Assembly: GCA_945873015.1 (NCBI GenBank)
Contig: CAMCBY010000117.1
Coordinates: forward strand, 1 to 9,679
Length of the DNA: 9,679 nucleotides
Source: Klebsiella pneumoniae
GTDB taxonomy: Bacteria > Pseudomonadota > Gammaproteobacteria > Ga0077536
Reading direction: 5' to 3'
Below the pieces are notes generated by a model that worked only from the letters and a program-made list of their open reading frames with translations, made no database searches and was not told the DNA's origin. Of this stretch, positions 1-5,879 are shown in pieces. How positions within the stretch are numbered: position 1 is the stretch's first letter; every line of letters begins with the position of its first letter. Position numbers and translations under genes: made by a program.

Positions 1-32
1 GTCTGTTCGAAGTCTGCTGAGTCCAGCCAATG

Positions 33-57
33 CCCCGGCGGCAACCTGCCGCCGGGG
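33..57. terminator. GC-rich hairpin, possible transcription terminator
   Basis: The sequence shows a perfect 11-bp stem (33-43 pairing with 47-57) closed by a 3-nt loop (ACC). It has the shape of an intrinsic terminator stem, probably for a gene that ends before the window. The following bases (TGTGCTTCTG) are only mildly T-rich, so Rho-independent termination is plausible but not certain. Confidence 0.55.
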
Positions 58-75
58 TGTGCTTCTGCCCTGCAG

Positions 76-93
76 GTGCGAATTCATTCGCAC
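76..93. promoter_or_regulatory. 18-bp perfect inverted repeat, operator-like
   Basis: GTGCGAAT and ATTCGCAC form a perfect 8-bp dyad around a TC centre. It lies about 150 bp upstream of the small lipoprotein gene in an otherwise gene-free stretch (1-239). The size and symmetry fit a binding site for a dimeric helix-turn-helix repressor. It could also be the stem of a small RNA hairpin with a 4-nt loop. No regulator gene is visible in the window. No clear -35/-10 pair could be placed in 94-227. Confidence 0.35.
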
Positions 94-239
94 ATTCAAA
101 CCGGACATAGACGCCAGTGTCGCGCCTGCAGAGGTTCCGCCATTGCCGGCCACGCGCGGGCTGCAGCGTTGAGATCGACATCCGAACCGCGCGCGAATCA
201 TGCTAGGCTCGCGGGCAATCCAACTCCGGGAGCGTTAGC

Positions 240-440
240 ATGAAATTCATCACCGCTGTGCTGCTCGCGGGTCTGTGCCTCGCACTCAACGCCTGTTTTG
301 AAAACGATCATCCGCCGCCCGGTGCGGACGGACTCGCCGCACAAGTCAAAGCCCCGCTGGACAAGGCTGCGGCAGTCAATCAGATGATCGACTCTCAGGA
401 CGCTGCCCAGCGTAAGGCTATCGACGAACAGGGCCGCTGA
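240..440 (+). CDS. small predicted lipoprotein of unknown function
   Basis: This encodes 66 residues. The N-terminus is a type II signal peptide: MKF, then a hydrophobic segment (residues 4-18) ending in LNAC, with Cys19 as the predicted lipidated residue. Asn at the -2 position of the lipobox is slightly atypical. The residue after Cys19 is Phe rather than Asp, which by the usual Lol rule points to the outer membrane. The mature part is only about 48 residues: a short Pro-rich linker (HPPPG), then an Ala/Lys/Gln/Asp-rich segment likely to form one amphipathic helix. A good ribosome binding site (GGGAG, 228-232) sits 7 nt before the ATG. Two hairpins follow the stop, so it may be transcribed apart from the cupin operon. 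I do not recognise a specific family and propose no function beyond an envelope lipoprotein. Confidence 0.7.
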   Translation: MKFITAVLLAGLCLALNACFENDHPPPGADGLAAQVKAPLDKAAAVNQMIDSQDAAQRKAIDEQGR

Positions 441-448
441 TTTCGCGT

Positions 449-473
449 TGCGCAGTCCACCGCCGACTGCGCA
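449..473. terminator. hairpin after lipoprotein gene, candidate terminator or attenuator
   Basis: TGCGCAGTC (449-457) pairs perfectly with GACTGCGCA (465-473) across a 7-nt loop. It starts 8 nt after the lipoprotein stop codon, where a terminator would be expected. There is no downstream T tract, so termination strength is uncertain. Confidence 0.45.
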
Positions 474-489
474 TGATATCGATAGGCAA

Positions 490-506
490 CGCGTGCCTGG
501 CACGCG
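490..506. promoter_or_regulatory. second hairpin in the cupin 5' region
   Basis: CGCGTGC (490-496) and GCACGCG (500-506) form a perfect 7-bp stem with a CTG loop, 16 nt after the first hairpin and 44 nt before the cupin start codon. It may be part of a bipartite terminator, an mRNA-stabilising 5' structure, or a protein-binding dyad. Confidence 0.3.
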
Positions 507-538
507 CTGCCGGCGGTCTTACAAGCTCGCATCAAATC

Positions 539-543
539 AGGAG
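539..543 (+). promoter_or_regulatory. ribosome binding site setting the cupin start
   Basis: AGGAG lies 7 nt before the ATG at 551. This favours 551 over the longer in-frame ATG at 473, which has no such site and overlaps the first hairpin. Confidence 0.75.
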
Positions 544-550
544 ACACACC

Positions 551-1084
551 ATGGCACTGCCGCAAAAGATCACACCGCTCAATTCCGAACTCATGGATAC
601 GTTGGTGCAAGCCAGCAAAACCGAATGGATGCCGCAGCCTTTTGATCCCGAACGTTCCTTCGTCAAGATTTTATGGACGGGCTCGGAAACCGGTGGCTGG
701 GCCGTGCTGCTGAAGTGGAAGAAGGGTTTTGTCGCCCCGCAGCACAAACATCTGTCCGCTTCCCACACTTTTATCCTGAGCGGCAAACTTCAGGTGCGTG
801 ATGGCGTATTGAATGCCGGCGATTACATCTATGAGCCGAACGGCATGTTGCATGGTGCGACCACCGCGTTGGAAGACACCGAGTATCTGTTCATCAGCAT
901 GGGCGCCGTGCTGTTCTTTGACGAAGCCAAAGGTTTTACCTCTTACCTGAGCTGGGAAGAACTGCGGCGCATGGAAGAAGCCTGCAAAGCCGCCGCCAAA
1001 ACCAAGGGCCGGGCCGCCGTCAAAGCCAAACCCAAGGCGAAGGCGACCGCCAAGGCCAAGCCGCGCGCCAAAGCGACGGCCTGA
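551..1084 (+). CDS. cupin-domain protein with a Lys/Ala-rich C-terminal tail
   Basis: This encodes 177 residues from the ATG at 551. A single cupin barrel spans roughly residues 35-125. Cupin motif 1 is visible as G59-x5-H65-x-H67-x4-H72-x5-G, and motif 2 as G90-x5-P96-x-G98-x2-H101. The usual motif 1 glutamate is replaced by His72, so the likely metal site is four histidines (65, 67, 72, 101). The overall look resembles cupins annotated as 2,4'-dihydroxyacetophenone or diketone-cleaving dioxygenases, so a metal-dependent dioxygenase or other small-molecule role is plausible but not shown. Residues 146-177 are a basic, low-complexity tail with 12 Lys/Arg and no acidic residue, in KAK and KPKAK repeats like histone H1 or AlgP-type tails. 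The gene sits 24 nt upstream of a GST, and is probably the first gene of a cupin-GST-GST-EamA operon. No signal peptide is seen, so it is probably cytoplasmic. Confidence 0.8.
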   Translation: MALPQKITPLNSELMDTLVQASKTEWMPQPFDPERSFVKILWTGSETGGWAVLLKWKKGFVAPQHKHLSASHTFILSGKLQVRDGVLNAGDYIYEPNGMLHGATTALEDTEYLFISMGAVLFFDEAKGFTSYLSWEELRRMEEACKAAAKTKGRAAVKAKPKAKATAKAKPRAKATA

Positions 1085-1108
1085 CGTTGTGCGGATGGGG
1101 CGCGACAA

Positions 1109-1744
1109 ATGATGAAACTCTACTGGTTCCAGGTCGCGCCCAATCCCACCAAGGTGCGTTTATACATCGCCGAGAAAATTGCCGGCGGTGCCGCCATCGA
1201 ACTCGAAGGCGTGGTGGTGAAACTGCCGAAGGGCGAACAGCATTCTGCGGAGCATCGTGCGCGCAACCCTTTCGCGAGTCTGCCGGTCCTGGAACTCGAC
1301 GATGGTTCGACGCTCATCGAGTCGTTGTCGATCATCGATTATCTTGAGGACATGTATCCGCTGCCGCCGATGTGGGGCCTCGAGCCACAGGAGCGTGCGC
1401 GTGCGCGGGAAGTCGAGCGCATCGTTGAACAGCGGCTGCTGAATCCTTTCGCCGCCTATGTGCACGCGACCCATTCGCCTACCGGCAAACCAGCCAATGA
1501 AAACGTCGCGCAATGGGCTTGCGAACAATGGCCGGAGGCACTGCTCTATCTCGACAGTCTGCTGGCTGACGGTCGCAGCTTTCTGCTCGGTGAGACTGTC
1601 AGTGTCGCAGACTGCACATTGGCGGCGACCCTGCAATTTGCCCGCTTCAGCAAGACCGATCTGCTGCAAGGCTTGCATGCGCTTGCCGACTGGGACAACC
1701 GCTATCGCGAGCGCGCGGTGGCGCGCATGGTTTTGTCGCTTTAG
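1109..1744 (+). CDS. glutathione S-transferase family protein
   Basis: This encodes 211 residues, a normal GST length. The thioredoxin-like N-terminal domain covers about residues 1-82. It has the characteristic cis-proline loop (SLPVLELDDG, Pro59) followed by Glu71-Ser72, the pair that normally holds the gamma-glutamyl part of glutathione. The helical C-terminal domain contains LLGETVSVADCT (159-170), the usual N-capping box with Asp168. The N-terminal catalytic region reads APNPTKVRLYIAEK, so there is no obvious catalytic Tyr or Cys; Asn12 or Thr14 could take that role. A purine-rich stretch (GATGGGG, 1094-1100) lies 8 nt before the ATG at 1109, favouring it over the ATG at 1112. Likely roles are glutathione conjugation, isomerisation or thiol-disulfide chemistry on an electrophile, in the cytoplasm. 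The substrate is unknown. It shares its operon with a cupin, a second GST and an exporter-like protein. Confidence 0.88.
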   Translation: MMKLYWFQVAPNPTKVRLYIAEKIAGGAAIELEGVVVKLPKGEQHSAEHRARNPFASLPVLELDDGSTLIESLSIIDYLEDMYPLPPMWGLEPQERARAREVERIVEQRLLNPFAAYVHATHSPTGKPANENVAQWACEQWPEALLYLDSLLADGRSFLLGETVSVADCTLAATLQFARFSKTDLLQGLHALADWDNRYRERAVARMVLSL

Positions 1745-1771
1745 CGGCCTGTCTGAGTTGCGGACGCGTCG

Positions 1772-2878
1772 ATGGCTGGTTATGTGTTGTACGGCGTGGA
1801 GGCTTCCTACTACGCCGCCAAGATTCGCGCCGCGCTGACTTACAAACGTATTCCCTTCGAAGAACAACAGGCCTCGCGCCGCATTTACGCCGATGAGATT
1901 GTGCCGCGCGTCGGCTGGCCGGTGCTGCCGGTACTGGTCACGCCTGACGACGAAACCGTGCAGGACACATCGGACATGTGCGACCTCATCGAGGCGCGCC
2001 ATGCCGAGCGCCCCTTGCTGCCGGACGATGCTGGCGCACGGGTGTTGTCTTATCTGCTCGAATTCCTCGGAGATGAATGGTTGAAGTTGCCAGCGATGCA
2101 TTACCGCTGGAATTACAACTACGATTTTGCCGTAGCGGAATTTGGCCGCAATAACGATCCGGACTATGGGCCAGAGGAACAACTGCGTATCGGCGCACGT
2201 ATCGCACGTCAGTTTCACGGCTGGCTGCCGCCGCTCGGCGTATTGCCCGAGAGTTACGCAACCGTTGAACAGGACTATCTGGCGTTGCTCGATGTGCTCG
2301 ACGCGCACTTCGCTGTGCATGCCTATCTGCTCGGCAGTGCGCCAACCCTCGGAGACTTTGCGTTTTTCGGGCCGCTCTACGCCCATCTTTATCGCGACCC
2401 GGCTGCCGGCGAAGTGATGAGCGCGCATGCGCCGCGTGTGGTGGCGTGGATAACCCGCCTGCGCGCCGGTGCGCCCGACGCGGTCGCGCTGCGTGAGCCA
2501 TTCACCTTGCCGACCAGTCTCACGCCGGTGCTGAAACTTCTGTGTCGCGATTTCGTGCCGATGCTGGTCGCTGAGATAGACCAGGTGCAGCGCTGGCTCG
2601 CCGAACACCCGGGTGACGATGAACTGCCGCGTCATTGCGGCACTCAGCAAGTGTTGCTCGGGCGCGGCACGCCGTTACAGGTGAGTGTGCCGCGCGCGCT
2701 GTTCAGCTATGACCAATGGATGCTGCAACGGGTGCAGGATGCGTGGGCCATGACAGCGTCTGCGCAGCGCGCGGGTGTGCGCAATATGTTGGCCCTGGTC
2801 GGGGCTGACGCGCTGCTCGACATTGCCATCACACGCCGCGTGGAGCGACGCCAGTTCCGTCTCATGCGCGCGACCTGA
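1772..2878 (+). CDS. long GST-like protein with a C-terminal extension
   Basis: This encodes 368 residues, well beyond the 200-230 usual for GSTs. Residues 1-80 look like a GST thioredoxin fold: YVLYGVEASYYAAKIRAAL, then WPVLPVLVTPDDE with a probable cis-proline at Pro53, and DTS (65-67) where ES is common. Ser12 or Tyr13 may be the catalytic residue. A helical domain follows and ends in LLGSAPTLGDFAFFGPL (186-202), a GST C-terminal N-capping motif with Asp195. Residues from about 240 to 368 extend past the GST fold; this part is rich in Arg and hydrophobic residues, with no motif I recognise. The first GST ends 27 nt upstream, and the stop codon overlaps the next gene's ATG by one base (TGATG), implying translational coupling to the transporter. 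No strong ribosome binding site is visible before 1772. It is less similar to the first GST than a recent tandem duplicate would be. Confidence 0.8.
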   Translation: MAGYVLYGVEASYYAAKIRAALTYKRIPFEEQQASRRIYADEIVPRVGWPVLPVLVTPDDETVQDTSDMCDLIEARHAERPLLPDDAGARVLSYLLEFLGDEWLKLPAMHYRWNYNYDFAVAEFGRNNDPDYGPEEQLRIGARIARQFHGWLPPLGVLPESYATVEQDYLALLDVLDAHFAVHAYLLGSAPTLGDFAFFGPLYAHLYRDPAAGEVMSAHAPRVVAWITRLRAGAPDAVALREPFTLPTSLTPVLKLLCRDFVPMLVAEIDQVQRWLAEHPGDDELPRHCGTQQVLLGRGTPLQVSVPRALFSYDQWMLQRVQDAWAMTASAQRAGVRNMLALVGADALLDIAITRRVERRQFRLMRAT

Positions 2879-3756
2879 TGCGCGCGTTCAGTTTCGCCGC
2901 GCTTGCGCCGGCGCTGTTCGTATTCCTGTGGTCGACGGGCTTCATCGGGGCGCGTTATGGCCTGCCGCACGCCGAGCCCCATTCGTTTCTCGCCATTCGT
3001 TTCGTGATCGTGATAGCCCTGCTGGCGATGGTGGCGGTTTGGCGGCGCGCGGCATGGCCACGTTCACCGCGTATCTATATGCATCTCGCCGTGAGTGGTG
3101 TGCTCATGCACAGCACCTATCTTGGCGGCGTGTTCAGCGCCATTCATGCCGGCCTGAATACCGGTCTCGCGGCCTTGATTGTCGGCACCCAGCCGCTCGT
3201 CACTGCGGCCCTGGTCGGGCCCTTGTTCGGTGACCGTCTCGACGCGCGCCAGTGGGGTGGTTTTGTGCTCGGGTTTGTCGGGCTGGTGCTGGTGCTGTCG
3301 AAATCCTTCGCGCTTGGCGACCTGCCATTAGTGGCGGTCGCATACGCGCTGCTGGGCCTCGTGGGTATCACCTTTGGCACCTTGTATCAGAAGCGCCACG
3401 TGGTGAATGTCGATCTTTGGAGCGGTTCGCTGGTGCAGTTCTGCGCGGCGCTGCTGCCTACCGGTCTGCTGGCGCTGTGTTTCGAGCACGAGGCCGTGGA
3501 ATGGACGCCGTCCTTTGTCTTTGCACTTGGCTGGTTATGCGTGGTGTTGTCGCTCGGTGCGATCGGCGTGCTGTGGACGCTGATCCAGCGCGGCGCCGCG
3601 GCGCAGGTCGCGAGTCTGTTTTATCTGGTGCCGCCGGCCACCGCCTTTGAAGCATGGCTGTTATTCGATGAGACCCTGCGTGGCGTGCAGATTGCGGGCA
3701 TTGCGCTGACCGCCGTGGGTGTGGCGATGATCAACCGCGCGTCACCCGCGCGTTGA
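2878..3756 (+). CDS. DMT superfamily (EamA-type) transporter
   Basis: This encodes 292 residues, typical of the ten-helix drug/metabolite transporter family. The protein is very hydrophobic, with two EamA-like halves. The first begins with ALFVFLWSTGFIGARYGL, a characteristic family opening in which the WSTGF segment in helix 1 is well conserved. The second runs from about residue 150 to 287 and ends with a helix resembling the family's terminal AGIALTAVGVAMI. It acts in the cytoplasmic membrane and most likely exports a small metabolite. Its ATG overlaps the stop of the upstream long GST, so the two are probably translated together. One reasonable inference is export of a glutathione-linked or oxidised product made by the upstream enzymes. 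The stop codon lies one base from the stop of the convergent MFS gene, leaving no space for a dedicated intergenic terminator. Confidence 0.88.
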   Translation: MRAFSFAALAPALFVFLWSTGFIGARYGLPHAEPHSFLAIRFVIVIALLAMVAVWRRAAWPRSPRIYMHLAVSGVLMHSTYLGGVFSAIHAGLNTGLAALIVGTQPLVTAALVGPLFGDRLDARQWGGFVLGFVGLVLVLSKSFALGDLPLVAVAYALLGLVGITFGTLYQKRHVVNVDLWSGSLVQFCAALLPTGLLALCFEHEAVEWTPSFVFALGWLCVVLSLGAIGVLWTLIQRGAAAQVASLFYLVPPATAFEAWLLFDETLRGVQIAGIALTAVGVAMINRASPAR

Positions 3757-3757
3757 A

Positions 3758-4987
3758 TCAGCGCGCGCCGTCGCGGCGCCGCATGATGACCGCGAACCAG
3801 AACCCCACGGCGCCACACATCGCGATCGCAAACACCGTCCATTGCATGACATGCACGCTGCCGCTGGCGCTCCACACTGCAGCGGTCAGCAACGGCGCAA
3901 CGGCGGTCATGATCAGCATCGGTGTGCCGATCAGGCCCATGGTGCGGCCGAGATGTTCACGTCCCAACCATTCGCCAGGTGCGATGCCGCGCAGGATGGT
4001 GGTAATGCCATTGGCCATACCGAAGCTCATCGCGAACAAGGCCAGCGCGGGCAAGGTCGGCGGCCCCAGGATCAGGATCAGCAGCGAGACCGGTACGAGC
4101 GTGGTGGTCAGTGCGCCCAGCACACGCAGGTCGGTGCGCTCACCGAGCCACATCATGATTACCCGGCCCGCCACCTGACTGGGTCCGATCAAGGCCACTG
4201 CGGTCAACAGGGTGGTGCTGTCCACGCCCAGCGCTTTTTGCGAAGGCACCAGCTGGAACACCAGACCGGCACCGGTCGTGGAGTAGGCGGTAAACCACAG
4301 CGCCAGACCCCATAGCACCGGGTCGCGCAGGCGCCGTCGCATCACACTGCGCGCGTCTTCGTGGTCCTCGACGGCTGCGCTGGCACTGGCCGCGGCGGCG
4401 CTGTGTGGCGGCACGAACCAGTAGTGCACCGGCACACAGATCAGCGCCTGCCCGGCAGCCAGCATCAGCAATACCTGGCGCCACGGAAAGTGGGCGAGCA
4501 GGGTCTCGATAAGCGGAATGCCGACGGTGCTGGCAAAACCCGCGATGAGGGTCAGGGTGGTGATAGCGCGCCGCGCGTCGGCGCCGAAATGCCGACCCAT
4601 GACCATAAACACGGGTTCGTAGAGGACCGCGGACATGCACACCCCAATCAGCACCCAGATGAGATAGAACATGGCGATGCTGGTGACCTGCGACCAGGCG
4701 ACCAGCAGCACCGCCAGGCCCAGCGATCCGGCGGTCATGAGTGCACGACCACCGCGACGGTCGATCCACGCACCCACCCCATAGGTACACAGACCTGAGA
4801 TCAACAGACCGGCACTCAGCGCGCCGTTCACCAGCGTCAGTGACCAGCCGAAGTCCTTCTGCATCGGCAAAACGAACAGCGGGAAGCCGTAGTACAAAGT
4901 GCCCCATGACACTACCTGCGCCCAGCCCAGCGCCCAGATCATGGGGCCGGCGGCATAGCGTCGAGACAGCAGTGGGGCAGTGGTCAT
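3758..4987 (-). CDS. MFS transporter
   Basis: This encodes 409 residues, a normal size for a 12-helix major facilitator. The first half carries a clear MFS motif A in the loop between helices 2 and 3 (GAWIDRRGGR, residues 72-81). A weaker counterpart, LGERTDLRVLG, sits at the matching place in the second half. A charged cytoplasmic loop with an Ala/Ser-rich stretch, followed by EDHEDARSVMRRR, separates the halves near residues 200-225. The N-terminal segment WAQVVSWGTLYYGFPLFVL resembles monocarboxylate or OFA-like MFS proteins, but a substrate cannot be assigned. No good Shine-Dalgarno sequence precedes the ATG at 4985-4987, and Met16 is a possible alternative start. It stands alone on its strand and is divergent from the PEP-CTERM-like gene, with a 289-bp region between them. 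Confidence 0.88.
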   Translation of the reverse strand: MTTAPLLSRRYAAGPMIWALGWAQVVSWGTLYYGFPLFVLPMQKDFGWSLTLVNGALSAGLLISGLCTYGVGAWIDRRGGRALMTAGSLGLAVLLVAWSQVTSIAMFYLIWVLIGVCMSAVLYEPVFMVMGRHFGADARRAITTLTLIAGFASTVGIPLIETLLAHFPWRQVLLMLAAGQALICVPVHYWFVPPHSAAAASASAAVEDHEDARSVMRRRLRDPVLWGLALWFTAYSTTGAGLVFQLVPSQKALGVDSTTLLTAVALIGPSQVAGRVIMMWLGERTDLRVLGALTTTLVPVSLLILILGPPTLPALALFAMSFGMANGITTILRGIAPGEWLGREHLGRTMGLIGTPMLIMTAVAPLLTAAVWSASGSVHVMQWTVFAIAMCGAVGFWFAVIMRRRDGAR

Positions 4988-5276
4988 GGCAGGTGATCGG
5001 CGGCGTTAACAGGGGTGGTGGCGTCGGCGCGTGCGGCCGCCGCCGGTGCGCGATAAACGCAGTGTTGGCGCAACCAACAGTCGCGACTTAAGGGTGCCTC
5101 GCGCCGAGAACGACGGAACTTGAGGCTTCATTCCGGGAACTTTGTCACAAACCATGAAGTTCGCGCCAATGGCGGCTTCTAGCGCAGTGCACAAGCGCGT
5201 AAACCTGTGTCCCGAGCGTAGCCCGTGTCCGACGCGGTCTTCGCCACACCACACATTGAGCCATAGCGAGTCTGCC
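4988..5276. other. divergent intergenic region between MFS and PEP-CTERM-like genes
   Basis: This 289-bp stretch must hold promoters for both flanking genes. It contains a small hairpin, GTTGG/CCAAC with a 5-nt loop (5064-5078), and an 11-bp palindrome, TTTGTCACAAA (5141-5151). The reading frame of the downstream gene is open back to 5142, but that part reads as unstructured sequence with no signal peptide, so I treat it as non-coding. I could not place convincing -35/-10 boxes or any RNA gene. Confidence 0.5.
5141..5151. promoter_or_regulatory. short palindrome TTTGTCACAAA, possible operator
   Basis: This is a perfect 5-bp dyad around a single C, AT-rich for this genome, 126 bp upstream of the secreted-protein start and 154 bp upstream of the MFS start. 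Such a site could bind a dimeric regulator serving either gene, but its short length means chance occurrence is quite possible. Confidence 0.2.
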
Positions 5277-5864
5277 ATGAAAAACCTGCATCTCACCGTT
5301 CTTGCCTTTGCCGGCGCACTCGCTCTGGCATTGGCCACCCCGGCGGCCGACGCGGCCAGTTTCACTTACACCTTTACCGGCACGGGTTCGGGCAGCCTCG
5401 GCGATACGGCGTTCGCCGACCGCGCGTTTGCCATCGTCGGTGTGGGCGACCCGGCCAGCATCGCTGATTGCGCGGTGGCGGATTGCCGTTACGTCGATTT
5501 TTCTTCGACCCTGGTACGCATTCAGGGCCTCGGCGACTTCGCGGTATCGAGCGCACTGCGGGTCTTCAACACCTTGGGTAACCTCGGCCTGTCGCGCGGT
5601 GGTGCGGGCGGACTTGACCTCTATAACGCTTTCACCGTGCCGGTCGATTATGACTTTGCTGCGAGCATCGGTCCGATTCCGGCCTTTGCCAGTCTCCTGC
5701 AATGGTCATCCGAAGAGGTGCTGACCTCAGGTGGTGTGCTGGTGTTCAACAATGGCGACGCCAACGGCACCTTCAGCGCCGAAGGTGTGCCGTTGCCGAG
5801 CGCCGTATGGCTGCTCGGCAGTGCGCTCGTGGTCGGCGGCCTGCGTCGTCGTCGCAGCGTTTAA
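5277..5864 (+). CDS. secreted protein with VPLPA/PEP-CTERM-like sorting tail
   Basis: This encodes 195 residues from the ATG at 5277. A Sec signal peptide covers residues 1-26 (MKNLHL, hydrophobic core, then a cleavage site near ADA/AS). The mature region is rich in Gly, Ala, Ser and Phe with predicted beta-strand character and two cysteines (Cys65, Cys70); I recognise no enzymatic motif. The C-terminus has the three-part layout of exosortase substrates: VPLPS (171-175), a hydrophobic helix of about 14 residues, then RRRR (190-193). This is close to the VPLPA-CTERM variant of PEP-CTERM. By family knowledge, such proteins are cut and anchored or released at the surface by an exosortase, often linked to exopolysaccharide or biofilm. 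No exosortase gene is present here. A weak GCGAG (5266-5270) precedes the ATG. Starting here rather than at the upstream in-frame ATG (5142) places the signal peptide at the N-terminus. It ends 15 nt from the convergent IorB-like gene. Confidence 0.82.
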   Translation: MKNLHLTVLAFAGALALALATPAADAASFTYTFTGTGSGSLGDTAFADRAFAIVGVGDPASIADCAVADCRYVDFSSTLVRIQGLGDFAVSSALRVFNTLGNLGLSRGGAGGLDLYNAFTVPVDYDFAASIGPIPAFASLLQWSSEEVLTSGGVLVFNNGDANGTFSAEGVPLPSAVWLLGSALVVGGLRRRRSV

Positions 5865-5879
5865 GGGAACACTCACGGC

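Noticed and set aside
473..550. Longer cupin start at the ATG at 473
   Set aside because: It has no ribosome binding site, overlaps the first hairpin, and adds 26 residues unlike the cupin domain. AGGAG precedes the ATG at 551.
1160..2650. 496-codon minus-strand open frame opposite the two GST genes
   Set aside because: It is a GC-driven shadow of genuine plus-strand genes. Its translation is rich in Arg, His and Gln with no domain, and it spans the boundary between two well-supported genes.
1109..2878. The two GST genes as a recent tandem duplication
   Set aside because: They differ in length (211 versus 368 residues) and show little similarity outside the general fold motifs, so recent duplication is unlikely.
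3765..3779. 6-bp hairpin GCGCCG/CGGCGC as a bidirectional terminator for EamA and MFS
   Set aside because: It lies inside the MFS coding end, is short, has no T-tract, and such GC dyads are common by chance in DNA this GC-rich.
5064..5078. GTTGG/CCAAC hairpin as a terminator or riboswitch element
   Set aside because: The 5-bp stem is too small, is not near a gene end, and has no surrounding conserved structure that I recognise.
5142..5276. Longer start for the secreted PEP-CTERM-like protein
   Set aside because: It would bury the signal peptide behind 45 residues of unstructured Arg/Pro/Ser-rich sequence.
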